Under the pieces are notes generated by a model that saw only the letters and a program-made list of their open reading frames with translations, had not been told where the DNA came from and did no database searches. This document shows positions 48,096 through 58,010 of a stretch of 64,000 bases of DNA, one piece after another. The stretch covers positions 1-64,000 of the forward strand of contig CAKQOW010000005.1 in assembly GCA_934256595.1 (NCBI GenBank), given 5' to 3'. The position numbers were made by a program, and so were the translations under genes. Every line of letters begins with the position of its first letter. Position 1 is the first letter of the stretch. The DNA comes from an uncultured Clostridia bacterium (GTDB lineage Bacteria > Bacillota > Clostridia > Peptostreptococcales > Anaerovoracaceae).

Positions 48096-49088
48096 TTAAT
48101 CCTCAGGTTTTCTTTCTCTTCCCATAAGGTTCATTACAGCCTCTTTGCCTGTAATCTGTCCCTTTATCAGCTTGTAGATTTCATTGGTTATAGGCATTTC
48201 AACACCCAGTCTGTCCGCAAGCTCATATGCGGCCTCTGCAGTAAACATGCCCTCAACTACCATTCCTACATTTTTTACTGCTTCCTCAGGCGCCATTCCC
48301 TCGCCTATCATTATGCCGCAGCGTCTGTTTCTGGAATGCATGCTGGTGCAGGTTACAATCAGATCGCCTATGCCTGTAAGTCCTGCAAAGGTGTTGACAT
48401 CTGCACCCATTTTAACTCCGAGGCGCTTCATTTCGGCTATGCCTCTTGTCATCATTGCAGCCTTGGCGTTGTCTCCAAATCCAAGTCCGTCCGAAATGCC
48501 TGCTCCAAGGGCAATGATGTTCTTTAAGGCTCCGCCAAGCTCAACGCCTGTAACATCTGTGCCTGTATATACTCTGAGGAAGTCTGTTGAAAACATTTCC
48601 TGAACTGCAACCGCAACATCGTGGTTTTCCGATGCTGCAACCACCGTGGTAGGCATAGCTCTGCCTACTTCCTCCGCGTGCGACGGACCGGAAAGCACTG
48701 CATATTTTTGATACTGTCCCATTTCCTTTGCAATTTCAGACATTCTCATAAGCGTTTTCTGCTCGATGCCCTTTGCAACGTTTACGATTATCATATCTTC
48801 GTTTATGTACGGAATCGCCGATTCAAGAGCGCTTCTGAAATGCTGCGCCGGAGCCGAAAACAGCACCGTATCCGCGCCTGCAAGCGCTTCCTCTACGGTA
48901 TCCGCAGGAACAAGTCTGTCGCAGAATTTAACGCCCGGCAGATATCTTACGTTTTCTCTGTTTTCTCTGAGTTCTCTGATATGAGTCTTGTCTATATCCC
49001 ATATTCTAACGCTGTGGCCCTTGTTACTCAGCGTTACGGCAAGAGCTGTACCCCAGCTTCCCGCTCCTATTACTCCTATTTTATTCAT
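48096..49088 (-). CDS. gpsA: NAD(P)+-dependent glycerol-3-phosphate dehydrogenase
   Basis: A 330-residue enzyme that makes sn-glycerol-3-phosphate for phospholipids. The dinucleotide loop is GAGSWGTALA (8-17) and the catalytic Lys lies in ELGGALKNIIALGAGISDGLGFGDNAKA. The last gene of the plsX-to-gpsA operon, 13 bp after plsY, which uses the same product. Confidence 0.95.
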   Translation of the reverse strand: MNKIGVIGAGSWGTALAVTLSNKGHSVRIWDIDKTHIRELRENRENVRYLPGVKFCDRLVPADTVEEALAGADTVLFSAPAQHFRSALESAIPYINEDMIIVNVAKGIEQKTLMRMSEIAKEMGQYQKYAVLSGPSHAEEVGRAMPTTVVAASENHDVAVAVQEMFSTDFLRVYTGTDVTGVELGGALKNIIALGAGISDGLGFGDNAKAAMMTRGIAEMKRLGVKMGADVNTFAGLTGIGDLIVTCTSMHSRNRRCGIMIGEGMAPEEAVKNVGMVVEGMFTAEAAYELADRLGVEMPITNEIYKLIKGQITGKEAVMNLMGRERKPED

Positions 49089-49101
49089 AAGTCATCATCT
49101 C

Positions 49102-49689
49102 CTATTTGCTGAAGCTGAGTTTTGATTCCTCGCCTCTTACAATTCTCGCCAGATTGGCTCTGTGCTTGATTATTATTATTGCCGCAATTATAACTGCAAA
49201 CCAGAAGAAATCAGGTACAAGTACAATTGCCAGCGCCGGCATTACAAATGCCGCTATGCATGAGCCCAGCGATACATATCTGGTTATTGCAACCACTACT
49301 GCAAATATGACCAGCAGCATAAGTCCCAGAATCGGATTTACGGCTAGTATAACTCCTATGCCTGTTGCAACACCCTTGCCGCCTTTGAATTTAAACTGGA
49401 ACGGCCATACATGGCCTATCATTGCCATAGTGCCGCAGCCGAATGCAAACACAGGTCCTGCAAAGGCTCCGATCAGAACAGGAACTGCGCCCTTGAGTAT
49501 GTCGATTATTAAAGTTACAGCCGCGGCTTTTTTGCCGAGAGTCCTCAGAACATTGGTGGTTCCGGGATTGCCGCTGCCTTCTTTTCGGATATCTATTCCG
49601 TTTGCCTTTGCAACTATTGTTGCAGGCGATATGCAGCCTATGAAATACGAACAGGCCATCAGTATTATTCCTACTATACTCTGTGTCAT
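49102..49689 (-). CDS. plsY: Acyl-phosphate:glycerol-3-phosphate acyltransferase
   Basis: A 195-residue membrane enzyme with five helices that moves the acyl group from acyl-phosphate (made by PlsX) to glycerol-3-phosphate. The first active loop is KEGSGNPGTTNVLR (36-49) and the second GGKGVATGIGV. Its start overlaps the der stop. Both partners PlsX and GpsA are in the same operon, a complete first-acylation module. Confidence 0.95.
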   Translation of the reverse strand: MTQSIVGIILMACSYFIGCISPATIVAKANGIDIRKEGSGNPGTTNVLRTLGKKAAAVTLIIDILKGAVPVLIGAFAGPVFAFGCGTMAMIGHVWPFQFKFKGGKGVATGIGVILAVNPILGLMLLVIFAVVVAITRYVSLGSCIAAFVMPALAIVLVPDFFWFAVIIAAIIIIKHRANLARIVRGEESKLSFSK

Positions 49690-51011
49690 CAGTCTTCTTT
49701 CTCTCCTTTTTCTCTGAATACAAACTTTATGGAAGTTCCCTCAAATCCGAAGCCTTCTCTTATCTTGTTTTCAAGATATCTTGCATATGAGAAATGCATC
49801 AGCGGTCTTGAGTTTATCTTGAATGAGAACAGAGGCGGTTTGATTCCCACCTGAGTCACATAGTAAATTCTAAGCCTTTTGCCCTTGTCTGACGGCGGCT
49901 GCTTCATCATCATAGCGTCCTGCAGCAGCGCGTTAAGCTGACCGGTAGGTACTCTCATGGCTCTTGTTTCTGCAACATACTTGGCCATATTTATTACATT
50001 GTCTATTCTCTGATGATCCTTTACGGATATAAATACGCTGGGCGCATAGGTCATAAACGGAAACTCCGCTTCTATTTTGCGCTTGAAGTCTCTCATTGTG
50101 TTGGTTTCCTTTGCAATAAGGTCCCACTTGTTTACCACAACGATTATTCCCTTGCCTGCCTCATGGGCAACGCCCGCTATTTTTTTGTCCTGCTCGGTGA
50201 TGCCCTCTGCCGCATCTATCATAAGGAGCGCAACATCGCTTCTTTCGATGGCTGCAACGGCTCTGATTACAGAATATCTTTCGATGTCCTCTGTGACCTT
50301 GCTTTTTCTTCTTATTCCGGCAGTATCTATAAGCATATATCTGTCTCCGTCCTTTTCAAACGGAGTATCTATGGAGTCTCTGGTAGTGCCTGCTATCGGC
50401 GATACGATAACTCTGTTTTCACCAACAAGCTCGTTGATGAGAGAGGATTTGCCCACGTTAGGCTTGCCGATTACGGCGATTTTGATAACGTCCTCTTCCT
50501 CCTCATACTGTTCTTTAGGAAAAGCGTCTACTATTTCGTCCAGCAGATCTCCGAAGTTGAGCATATTCGCCGCTGAAATAGGTATCGGCTCGCCCAGTCC
50601 CAGCTCATAAAAGTCGTAGAAGTCATCGGGCAGCTTGTGGCTGTCAATTTTGTTTACGACAAGTATTACCTCTCTGCCTCGTCTTCTCAGCATATTTGCA
50701 ACTTCTCTGTCCGCTGATGTAAGACCATCCTTTCCGTCAACCAGAAACAGTATTACATCGGCTGTATCCATTGCAATCTCTGCCTGCTGTCTCATCTGTG
50801 AGAGAATAATGTCCTCACTGTCGGGCTCTATACCGCCTGTATCTATAATTGCAAATTCAATGCCGTTCCACTCTGTTTCGGCATAAATTCTGTCTCTTGT
50901 AACGCCCGGAGTATCTTCTACGATAGCAATTCTCCTGCCTATTACTTTATTAAAAAATGTTGATTTGCCCACATTGGGTCTGCCTACTACGGCAACAACA
51001 GGTTTACTCAT
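49689..51011 (-). CDS. der: Ribosome biogenesis GTPase Der (EngA)
   Basis: A 440-residue double GTPase needed for 50S assembly. Two G domains carry GRPNVGKST (10-18) and GKPNVGKSS (about 183-191), with DTPG/DTAG switch motifs and NKxD (VNKID; VNKWD), followed by a KH-like C-terminal domain. ATG 51011 follows GGAGG and overlaps the ftsY stop by 8 bp. Confidence 0.96.
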   Translation of the reverse strand: MSKPVVAVVGRPNVGKSTFFNKVIGRRIAIVEDTPGVTRDRIYAETEWNGIEFAIIDTGGIEPDSEDIILSQMRQQAEIAMDTADVILFLVDGKDGLTSADREVANMLRRRGREVILVVNKIDSHKLPDDFYDFYELGLGEPIPISAANMLNFGDLLDEIVDAFPKEQYEEEEDVIKIAVIGKPNVGKSSLINELVGENRVIVSPIAGTTRDSIDTPFEKDGDRYMLIDTAGIRRKSKVTEDIERYSVIRAVAAIERSDVALLMIDAAEGITEQDKKIAGVAHEAGKGIIVVVNKWDLIAKETNTMRDFKRKIEAEFPFMTYAPSVFISVKDHQRIDNVINMAKYVAETRAMRVPTGQLNALLQDAMMMKQPPSDKGKRLRIYYVTQVGIKPPLFSFKINSRPLMHFSYARYLENKIREGFGFEGTSIKFVFREKGEKED

Positions 51012-51900
51012 CAAAAATTCCTCCTGCGAAGTCTTCCGGGTCGAACTCTTTCAAATCGTCCATACCCTCTCCCACGCCTATAAATTTAACAGGCATATCA
51101 AATTCGTCTGCAATGGTGATAGCTATACCGCCCTTTGCAGTACCGTCAAGCTTGGTTATAACTATACCTGTAATGTCAGTAACCTCTCCGAATTCCTTTG
51201 CCTGCGAAATCGCATTCTTGCCTGTGGTGGCGTCAAGCACCAGCAGTGTTTCTCTTGCGGCCTCCGGAAATTCTCTTGAAATGACTTTATTCATTTTTTC
51301 AAGCTCGTTCATAAGATTTTTTTTACTCTGAAGTCTGCCTGCCGTATCGCAGATAAGAACATCAAAGTTTCTTGCCTTGGCTGATGCCACAGCATCGAAT
51401 ATAACGGCTGACGGATCTGCCCCCTCTCCATGCTTTACAACGGGAACGCCTGCGCGCTCTCCCCATATGGAAAGCTGCTCCGCCGCTGCGGCTCTGAAAG
51501 TGTCTGCCGCCGCAAGCATAACGCTCTTGCCTTCTTTTTTGAGCCTGGTGGCAATCTTGCCTATTGTGGTTGTCTTGCCGCCTCCGTTTACTCCTATTAC
51601 GAGAATAACCAGCGGAGTCTCATTGCTGAGCTTCTGCCTGTCCTCTTTGTCTATAAATCTTACGATTATTTTTTTGAGCATTATCTTCACAACCTCAGGC
51701 TTTGTGATATGCGCATCTTTGACGCGGTTTCTCAGTTCCTCTATTATCCGCATGGTTGTATCCATACCTATGTCAGATGTTATGAGGATTTCCTCAAGCT
51801 CGTCAAAAAGCTCCTCATCCACTACAGATCTTGCATTTATTACATCTGAAAGTCTCTCCGAAAGTTTACCGAAGAAAGATTTTTTTTCACGCAGTGACAT
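51004..51900 (-). CDS. ftsY: Signal recognition particle receptor FtsY
   Basis: A 298-residue SRP receptor GTPase with a short N-terminal membrane-binding region and the NG domain: GVNGGGKTTTIGK (about 105-117), DTFRAAAAEQL, DTAGRLQ and TKLDGTAKGG. It lacks the long acidic A domain of E. coli, as usual in Bacillota. It delivers ribosomes to the translocon and follows smc by 11 bp. Confidence 0.95.
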   Translation of the reverse strand: MSLREKKSFFGKLSERLSDVINARSVVDEELFDELEEILITSDIGMDTTMRIIEELRNRVKDAHITKPEVVKIMLKKIIVRFIDKEDRQKLSNETPLVILVIGVNGGGKTTTIGKIATRLKKEGKSVMLAAADTFRAAAAEQLSIWGERAGVPVVKHGEGADPSAVIFDAVASAKARNFDVLICDTAGRLQSKKNLMNELEKMNKVISREFPEAARETLLVLDATTGKNAISQAKEFGEVTDITGIVITKLDGTAKGGIAITIADEFDMPVKFIGVGEGMDDLKEFDPEDFAGGIFDE

Positions 51901-51911
51901 ATATGTTTCTC

Positions 51912-54900
51912 CTAATCCAAATCAAATTTATCTCCAAGTTTAAGTGACAGAATTTTAGAAATTCCCTGCTCCGGCATAGTCACACCGTAAAGAACGTCGG
52001 CATATTCCATAGTAACCTTCTGGTGTGTTACCAGAGCAAACTGAATTTCGCCGAAGTTCTGCAGGTATTTTGCAAATCTCTCGATGTTGGCATCGTCAAG
52101 TGCCGCCTCGACCTCGTCTAATATGCAGAACGGTGTAGGCTTTGTCTTGAGTACCGCAAACATCAGAGCAATAGCTGTCATTGTTTTTTCACCACCGGAA
52201 AGCAGATTTATATTCTGCAGTTTTTTGCCCGGCGGCTGCGCTATTATGTCTATATTCGACTCAAGAGGATTGTCCTCGTTGTCAAGGCGAAGCTGTGCAT
52301 GTCCGCCTCCGAACAGCTCTCTGAATATATGCTCGAACTGAGCCACGACCTGATCGAAATTCTCCTTGAATTTCTCTCTTATGGTCTTGTCCATATCCTC
52401 TATGATTGCTCTCAGGGAGTCCATTGCCTCAAGTATGTCAGCCCTCTGTGATGTAAGGAATTCATATCTTTCACTTACTGATTTGTACTCCTCTATAGCT
52501 CCTATATTGACATCGCCAAGTTCGTTCATTCTGGCCTTTACTTCTCTGTTTTCCTTTACGGCCTTGGACATTACAAAGTCATCTGTACGAAATTCCATAG
52601 CCTGCAGATACGATATTTCGAAAGTTTCCCAAAGCTTATCCTTGAGGCTTTCAAGCTGTGTTTCGTATCTGGCTTTTTTGATATCTGCGTTTACTTTCTG
52701 GTTCTGCAGGTTTTCAAGCTGTTCGTCTATTCTCGCCTTTTCGGCGGAAGCTCCGTCTGTCTGCTCCGTCAGTGAAGCTTTTTCGGCTGCGGCCTGCGCT
52801 ATGATTTCCTCCGCCTCCTGCTTCTCTTTGTTTCTGGCTTCTATATCTCCGCCGTTTTCAGATGAGGCTGTAATGGTTTTGTATTCGGCTTCAAGGTTTT
52901 CAAGCTGCAGCTTCTTTGCTTCTATGCTGCCTGAAATCTCGTCTATGTCGTCTGAAATACGCTGATATATTGCGCCTGATGCCTGAAGCTCTTTTTCACA
53001 GGCTGTTACTGCAACTCTCGCCTCGGTTATATCTTCGCTTGCGGCCTGTGCCTCCTGTTTTTCGGTTTCGTATATATCGGACAGGCTGCTTACCTTAGCC
53101 TCGGCAAGCTCCGCCTTGCGGCCTGCTTCTTCCGCTTCATCTATGAGGGACTGTTTCATACTGTCAGAGGACGCCTTCTGCTCCTCGATTGATTTAAGCT
53201 CCCTGTCCCATCTCTCCTGTCTGCTGCCGAAATCTGAAATAGCGCTCTCTACTGCTTTTTTCTCGTTTTCGGCTGTTATGAGATCAAGCTCTGTCTGTCT
53301 GTAGCTGTCGTTTAAAGCCTGCATCTGCTCCTGCGCTCTGCTTATTGCATCTGAAGCCTCGTTCATAGCCTGCGCCCTGGCGTCTCTCTGACTGTTAAGC
53401 GTATCTATTTCCTCCTGCAGCTTTGTTATTTCGGATTTTCGCTCCAGCAGATTTGCTGTCTTGTTTTTGTATTTACCGCCTGTGATAGCGCCTACTGTAT
53501 TGATTATTTCGCCCTCAAGAGTTACAAATCTCAGGCCGGAGCCTGCTTTTTTGGACATTGCCACGGCGTTGTCCATAGTGTCCACTATAACAACTCTGCC
53601 CAGCAGATATTCAAATGCCGCTGTGTATTTTTTATCAAATGATACACATTCGTCACCATAGCCCAGAAAGCCTTTAAATCCGCTTACGTCTGCGGCTGCT
53701 CTCTGGTGCTTGATGGATTTGAGCGGTATGAAAGTAAGTCTGCCCGCTTTTGCCTGCTTGAGTGATATTATGGCTTTTTTGGCGCAGTCGTCATCAGCGC
53801 ACACTATATTCTGCATAGCGGCTCCCATACTGGTTTCGATAGCTGTTTCATAGCCCTTGGGAACGCTCATAAGCTCTGCGGCTGTTCCGTATATGCCGGG
53901 AAGTCCTGATTTCATAATGTATTTAACTGCAAAGTTATAGCCCTCGTAGTTTGACTCCATTTCTTCAATGGTCTTTTTTCTGGCTTCCTTTCGGCTTATG
54001 TCTATTTTGAGCGCCTCTATGTCCTTTGCAAGCTGTTTTTCTGTTTCAAGACTGCTGCTGTAGATCTCTTTGATTTTGTTTGCCTCTGCTCTGATGCTCT
54101 CGAGGACTGATTTAAGCTCTGCGGCTCTGCTCTCTGCCTCCAGCAGATCTGCTTCTGATTTTCCCTGCAGCGCTTCCGACTCTCTCTCCGCTGCTATCTG
54201 CAGCTTTCTTTTTTCGAGACTTTCCTTGAGACTGTCAAGACCTGCCGCCTCTGTTCTCTTTGATGAGGCTTTTGAGCTTAATTCAAATATGCTGTTTCTT
54301 TCGCTGTTTAATGATACCAGAGCGTTGTTTACTTCCTCTGCTTTGACTGTATATCTGTCTATTGCAGCCTGCAGCGCGGCGTTAAGCTCTGCCAGCCTTG
54401 CCTCGCCCTCTCTCCTGCTGCTTCCGATATTCTCCGCGTTCTGCTGCTCACTTTGAAGCTTACTGCCAAGCTCTGATATTTCAGATGTTAATCTCTCTCT
54501 GTCCCTGCCTATTGCGGAGAGTCTTTCGGTATTAAGCTCCTGCGCTTTTTCGAGTCTGTTGATTTCGCTTACGATATCCATAAGCCTTGTTCTGGCTTCC
54601 TCTGCAATCTCGTCAAGAGCTCTTGTTCTGGTGCCTGTAGCCTCAAGAGTCCTGTCCAGCTCTTCTTTTCTGGCTTTTATATCCCCTATGGATTTGTCTG
54701 TTTCTTTAAGTTCATTTATGAGCTCGTTTGTTTTCTCTTCGATGTTTTCGACATTTTTGAGGGTTATGTTGATTTCAAGCTCTTTAAATCTTTCTCTGAG
54801 GCTGATGTATTCAGAGGCTTTGGCGCTGTCCTCGCGAAGTCCGTCTATACGCCCCTCTATCTCATTAATTATATCGTTTACTCTGTCTAAATTTCCCGAT

Positions 54901-55451
54901 GCGGCAGTCAGCTTTCTCTCGGCTTCCGCCTTACGGGTTCTGTACATAACAATACCGGCAGCCTCTTCAAATATCTCGCGTCTGCTTTCGGTCTTGTTGC
55001 TTACTATGTCTGCTATTTTGCCCTGTCCTATCAGAGAATATCCGTCTACGCCTATACCCGTATCCATTATGAGCTCTCTGATGTCACGAAGTCTGCACTG
55101 GTTGTTGTTTATGTAGTATTCGCTTTCTCCCGAGCGGTACATTCTCCTTGTGATTGCAACCTCGCTGTATTCTATGGGAAGTATGCCTGTGGAGTTGTCT
55201 ATTGTCAGTATTACCTCTGCCATGCCTCTGGATTTGCGGCTTGCTGTTCCGGAGAATATGACCTCTTCCATTTTGCCGCCTCGAAGCATTTTGGGGCTCT
55301 GTTCCCCCAGAACCCATCTGATTGCATCGGAAATATTACTTTTGCCGCTTCCGTTGGGGCCTACAATACAGGTAATGCCCTTGTGAAATTCTATGGTAAC
55401 CGGATCTGCAAAAGATTTAAATCCGTGCATATATATTTTTTTAAAGTACAT
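51912..55451 (-). CDS. smc: Chromosome segregation protein SMC
   Basis: A 1179-residue condensin ATPase: Walker A GPNGSGKSN (32-40), two coiled coils (about 165-500 and 670-1020), a hinge at about 500-670 (with GSGLRFVTLEGEIINTVGAITGG), signature LLSGGEKTMTAIAL (about 1085) and Walker B FCILDEVEAALD. It compacts and segregates the chromosome with ScpA/ScpB, which are not in the window. The start overlaps the rnc stop by 11 bp. Confidence 0.96.
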   Translation of the reverse strand: MYFKKIYMHGFKSFADPVTIEFHKGITCIVGPNGSGKSNISDAIRWVLGEQSPKMLRGGKMEEVIFSGTASRKSRGMAEVILTIDNSTGILPIEYSEVAITRRMYRSGESEYYINNNQCRLRDIRELIMDTGIGVDGYSLIGQGKIADIVSNKTESRREIFEEAAGIVMYRTRKAEAERKLTAASGNLDRVNDIINEIEGRIDGLREDSAKASEYISLRERFKELEINITLKNVENIEEKTNELINELKETDKSIGDIKARKEELDRTLEATGTRTRALDEIAEEARTRLMDIVSEINRLEKAQELNTERLSAIGRDRERLTSEISELGSKLQSEQQNAENIGSSRREGEARLAELNAALQAAIDRYTVKAEEVNNALVSLNSERNSIFELSSKASSKRTEAAGLDSLKESLEKRKLQIAAERESEALQGKSEADLLEAESRAAELKSVLESIRAEANKIKEIYSSSLETEKQLAKDIEALKIDISRKEARKKTIEEMESNYEGYNFAVKYIMKSGLPGIYGTAAELMSVPKGYETAIETSMGAAMQNIVCADDDCAKKAIISLKQAKAGRLTFIPLKSIKHQRAAADVSGFKGFLGYGDECVSFDKKYTAAFEYLLGRVVIVDTMDNAVAMSKKAGSGLRFVTLEGEIINTVGAITGGKYKNKTANLLERKSEITKLQEEIDTLNSQRDARAQAMNEASDAISRAQEQMQALNDSYRQTELDLITAENEKKAVESAISDFGSRQERWDRELKSIEEQKASSDSMKQSLIDEAEEAGRKAELAEAKVSSLSDIYETEKQEAQAASEDITEARVAVTACEKELQASGAIYQRISDDIDEISGSIEAKKLQLENLEAEYKTITASSENGGDIEARNKEKQEAEEIIAQAAAEKASLTEQTDGASAEKARIDEQLENLQNQKVNADIKKARYETQLESLKDKLWETFEISYLQAMEFRTDDFVMSKAVKENREVKARMNELGDVNIGAIEEYKSVSERYEFLTSQRADILEAMDSLRAIIEDMDKTIREKFKENFDQVVAQFEHIFRELFGGGHAQLRLDNEDNPLESNIDIIAQPPGKKLQNINLLSGGEKTMTAIALMFAVLKTKPTPFCILDEVEAALDDANIERFAKYLQNFGEIQFALVTHQKVTMEYADVLYGVTMPEQGISKILSLKLGDKFDLD

Positions 55452-56142
55452 TATGTAATCCTCTTTCTATAGCTTCTTTTGCAGCCTGCTGTTCTGCCTG
55501 TTTTTTGTTCCTGCCGCTGCCGGTGCCTATCAGTTTGTCCCCGAGGAAAAGATCCATATAAAATGTCTTGCTGTGGTCCGGGCCCTCTTCTCTGTTGACG
55601 CGGTATATAAGCTGGCCTCCGCCTACGGCCTGAACTCTCTCCTGGAGATTTGATTTGTAGTCTTTCATAAGTCTGCCTTTAATTGCGTCCTCAATCATAT
55701 CGCTGCTGAGCATAAGGAATACCTCTCTGGCAACATCATATCCGCCGTCAAGATATATGGCTCCGATCAGAGCCTCGACTGCATCTGCCATTATTGACGC
55801 TCTCTGCCTGCCGCCCTGTTTCTCCTCGCCGTTTCCCATAAGCATGTATTCGCCGATTTCTATCTGCTTCGCCTGCTGTGCAAGCGCCGATTCGCATACT
55901 ACGGCCGCTCTGAGCTTGGTAAGCCTGCCCTCTCCCGATTCGGGGCGCCTGCGGTAAAGCTCCTCTCCGCATATGGCGTCTATAAAGGCATCTCCGAGGA
56001 ATTCAAGGCGTTCGTTGCTCTTGGTTTTGCACAGAGCGTGCTCCTTGATATATGAGCTGTGGGTAAGCGCCTGTTCGAGAAGTTCTCTGTCTTTAAAATG
56101 ATAATTTATTCTGTTTTCAAACTCCGGCAGCCTACTCTTCAA
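55441..56142 (-). CDS. rnc: Ribonuclease III
   Basis: A 233-residue double-strand RNA endonuclease: catalytic ERLEFLGDAF (42-51) plus a second acid near 120, and a dsRNA-binding domain at the end (DYKSNLQERVQ; GSGRNKKQAEQQAAKEAI). It processes rRNA precursors and structured mRNAs. It overlaps plsX and smc by about 10 bp on each side. Confidence 0.95.
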   Translation of the reverse strand: MKSRLPEFENRINYHFKDRELLEQALTHSSYIKEHALCKTKSNERLEFLGDAFIDAICGEELYRRRPESGEGRLTKLRAAVVCESALAQQAKQIEIGEYMLMGNGEEKQGGRQRASIMADAVEALIGAIYLDGGYDVAREVFLMLSSDMIEDAIKGRLMKDYKSNLQERVQAVGGGQLIYRVNREEGPDHSKTFYMDLFLGDKLIGTGSGRNKKQAEQQAAKEAIERGLHNVL

Positions 56143-57139
56143 CGTCTATGCCCTCCATTGCAGAAGTAATTCTGCCTACAACGTTCTCCTGCGCGTAAGG
56201 AATACCTTTGATTATAGCGTTTCTGACTGCTGCAGAGCCTGACGAGCCGTGGATTTTAAGCACATGTCCGTTTACTCCCAGTATCGGCGCTCCGCCGTAT
56301 TCGGAGTAGTCAAATTCGTCTTTGATTTCCTTGACCTTGCCTGCAAGAAGCACTGCTCCCATTTTGGCTGAAATTCCGTCTGTGAATTTCTTTTTCATTG
56401 TCTTGAGCAGGTTCCACGCAAAGCCCTCTGTCAGCTTAAGAATTATATTGCCCGTAAAGCCGTCGCAGACTATAACGTCGCAGGCTCCCTTAGGGACATC
56501 TCTTGCCTCAACATTGCCTATAAAGTTGATATCGGCTTCCTTCAGCAGCTTGTGGGCTGCTTTTGTTACTGTTGTGCCTTTGTTTTCTTCGATGCCCAGA
56601 TTTACAAGACCTACGCTTGCGTTTTTTCTGTCCATTACTTTTTCCATATACAGACTGCCCATTATTGCAAATTCCAGCAGATTTGACGGTCTGCATTCGG
56701 AGTTTGCTCCCGCATCGACTATGATTGACGGCAAGGCTCCGCCGGCTATTGGGTATATGCTTGCTATTGCAGGTCTGTCTACTCCCGGTATTCTGCCCAG
56801 TATGAGCAGGCTGCCTGCCATATATGCGCCTGTGTTTCCCGCTGATATAAAGAGGTCGCCCTCACCGTCTTTCAGCATTGTGAGGCCCTTAACCATAGAG
56901 GAGTCTGTTTTTCTTCTGATGGCTTTAACAGGTGAGTCTTCGTTTTCTATTACTTCAGAGGTATGCACTACTTGTATTTTACTCTCATCATAGTTGTATT
57001 TTGCAAGTTCAGCGTTGATTTCGTCCTCTCTGCCTGCAATTACTATCTGATGGTCGATTTTTGAGGAGGCTTCAACTGCTCCTTTAACTATTTCAAGGGG
57101 GGCGTTGTCTCCGCCCATTCCGTCCAGTATAATTCTCAT
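56132..57139 (-). CDS. plsX: Phosphate acyltransferase PlsX
   Basis: A 335-residue acyltransferase that turns acyl-ACP into acyl-phosphate. It opens MRIILDGMGGDNAP and contains ISAGNTGAYMAGSL and CDGFTGNIILKLTEG, typical of PlsX. It heads the operon behind its own promoter. The rpmF (L32) gene that often precedes it is absent here. Confidence 0.95.
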   Translation of the reverse strand: MRIILDGMGGDNAPLEIVKGAVEASSKIDHQIVIAGREDEINAELAKYNYDESKIQVVHTSEVIENEDSPVKAIRRKTDSSMVKGLTMLKDGEGDLFISAGNTGAYMAGSLLILGRIPGVDRPAIASIYPIAGGALPSIIVDAGANSECRPSNLLEFAIMGSLYMEKVMDRKNASVGLVNLGIEENKGTTVTKAAHKLLKEADINFIGNVEARDVPKGACDVIVCDGFTGNIILKLTEGFAWNLLKTMKKKFTDGISAKMGAVLLAGKVKEIKDEFDYSEYGGAPILGVNGHVLKIHGSSGSAAVRNAIIKGIPYAQENVVGRITSAMEGIDVEE

Positions 57140-57188
57140 AATACACTTACCTTGCTTTCCTAAAATTACATCTAACTATACAAACTAC

Positions 57189-57217
57189 ATAATACCATAA
57201 GTGCAGTCAAATTGCAA
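57189..57217 (-). promoter_or_regulatory. Promoter of the plsX-gpsA operon
   Basis: TTGCAA (57212..57217), 17 bp, TATTAT (57189..57194) on the minus strand, 50 bp before plsX. No FapR-type operator was seen. Confidence 0.6.
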
Positions 57218-57237
57218 TTTTCAAAGGACAAGTGCGC

Positions 57238-57267
57238 AAAAAAAACAGAGCAGAAAGAAATCTGCTC
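57238..57267 (-). terminator. Terminator after the Fic gene
   Basis: GAGCAGA-TTTCTT-TCTGCTC stem with a T-run on the minus strand, just before the plsX promoter. Confidence 0.8.
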
Positions 57268-57299
57268 AAAGTGCACTCGTATTCCGGTTGCCCGGTTGT

Positions 57300-58007
57300 T
57301 CATTTGCGTATTGAATATCTGTCCCGAAATGCCTGATATTCGGATTCTGCAATCCGATACTGCTCTGCTTTCTCTTCTCCTGATTCCTGGTATTCTTCTG
57401 CGGTTGACAAACAATTAAGTGCGTCAGAAATAATCTTCTGAAGATACTCTTTTCGGTCATAATTCGCCATAACTAAAGAATCTCTGACATACATAGGATT
57501 GCTGCGAATAAGCTCCACACAAAACTCTATTCCCTTAAATTTAAGATAATGCCATAAAAATGTTACGCAGGTTCTGGTATTACCTTCTCTGAACGGGTGA
57601 ATACTCCACAGTTCCAGCAAAAAATCAGAAACAGCATTTTCTAAACCGGTTTCTTTGCTCCATTTTATTCTGTTATATTTTTCAAACAGATTGTTAAGTC
57701 TTAGCTTTACCTGCCTGTAATCTGCATATTCTGCCGAGCCTCCCGATAAAACTCTTTCGCTTTTGAAAAGGTTTTCCTCACGAAATTCACCTGCCCATTC
57801 ATAGATATCTCCAAAAAGATATTTATGAACCGCCTGAAGATGCTTTGTATCAAAAGTGGCTTTTATCCTTTTGGGATTAATGTCAAGTCCCAGCAGCTTT
57901 ACCGTCACTTTTTGTATTTCCAGTTTCTGAAGCAATTCTTTATTATGAATATTATATTTGTTAATCAACACATCACTGTTAGGATAGCAATATTGTCCGC
58001 CATTCAT
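57300..58007 (-). CDS. Fic-family AMP transferase
   Basis: A 235-residue Fic protein with an intact motif HPFREGNTR (137-145), so it can in principle transfer AMP (or another nucleotide phosphate) to a target protein. The flap region (VLSGGSAEYADYRQV) precedes it. No alpha-inh glutamate motif is clear in the protein. The upstream HTH protein, 3 bp away, has a tail like a VbhA-type antitoxin, suggesting a Fic toxin-antitoxin pair. Confidence 0.85.
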   Translation of the reverse strand: MNGGQYCYPNSDVLINKYNIHNKELLQKLEIQKVTVKLLGLDINPKRIKATFDTKHLQAVHKYLFGDIYEWAGEFREENLFKSERVLSGGSAEYADYRQVKLRLNNLFEKYNRIKWSKETGLENAVSDFLLELWSIHPFREGNTRTCVTFLWHYLKFKGIEFCVELIRSNPMYVRDSLVMANYDRKEYLQKIISDALNCLSTAEEYQESGEEKAEQYRIAESEYQAFRDRYSIRK

Positions 58008-58010
58008 ATT

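Noticed and set aside
51377..51943. Long plus-strand open frames opposite ftsY, smc, plsX, murA and other genes
   Set aside because: They are antisense shadows of strongly conserved minus-strand genes, with low-complexity Ser/Ile-rich translations and no ribosome sites.
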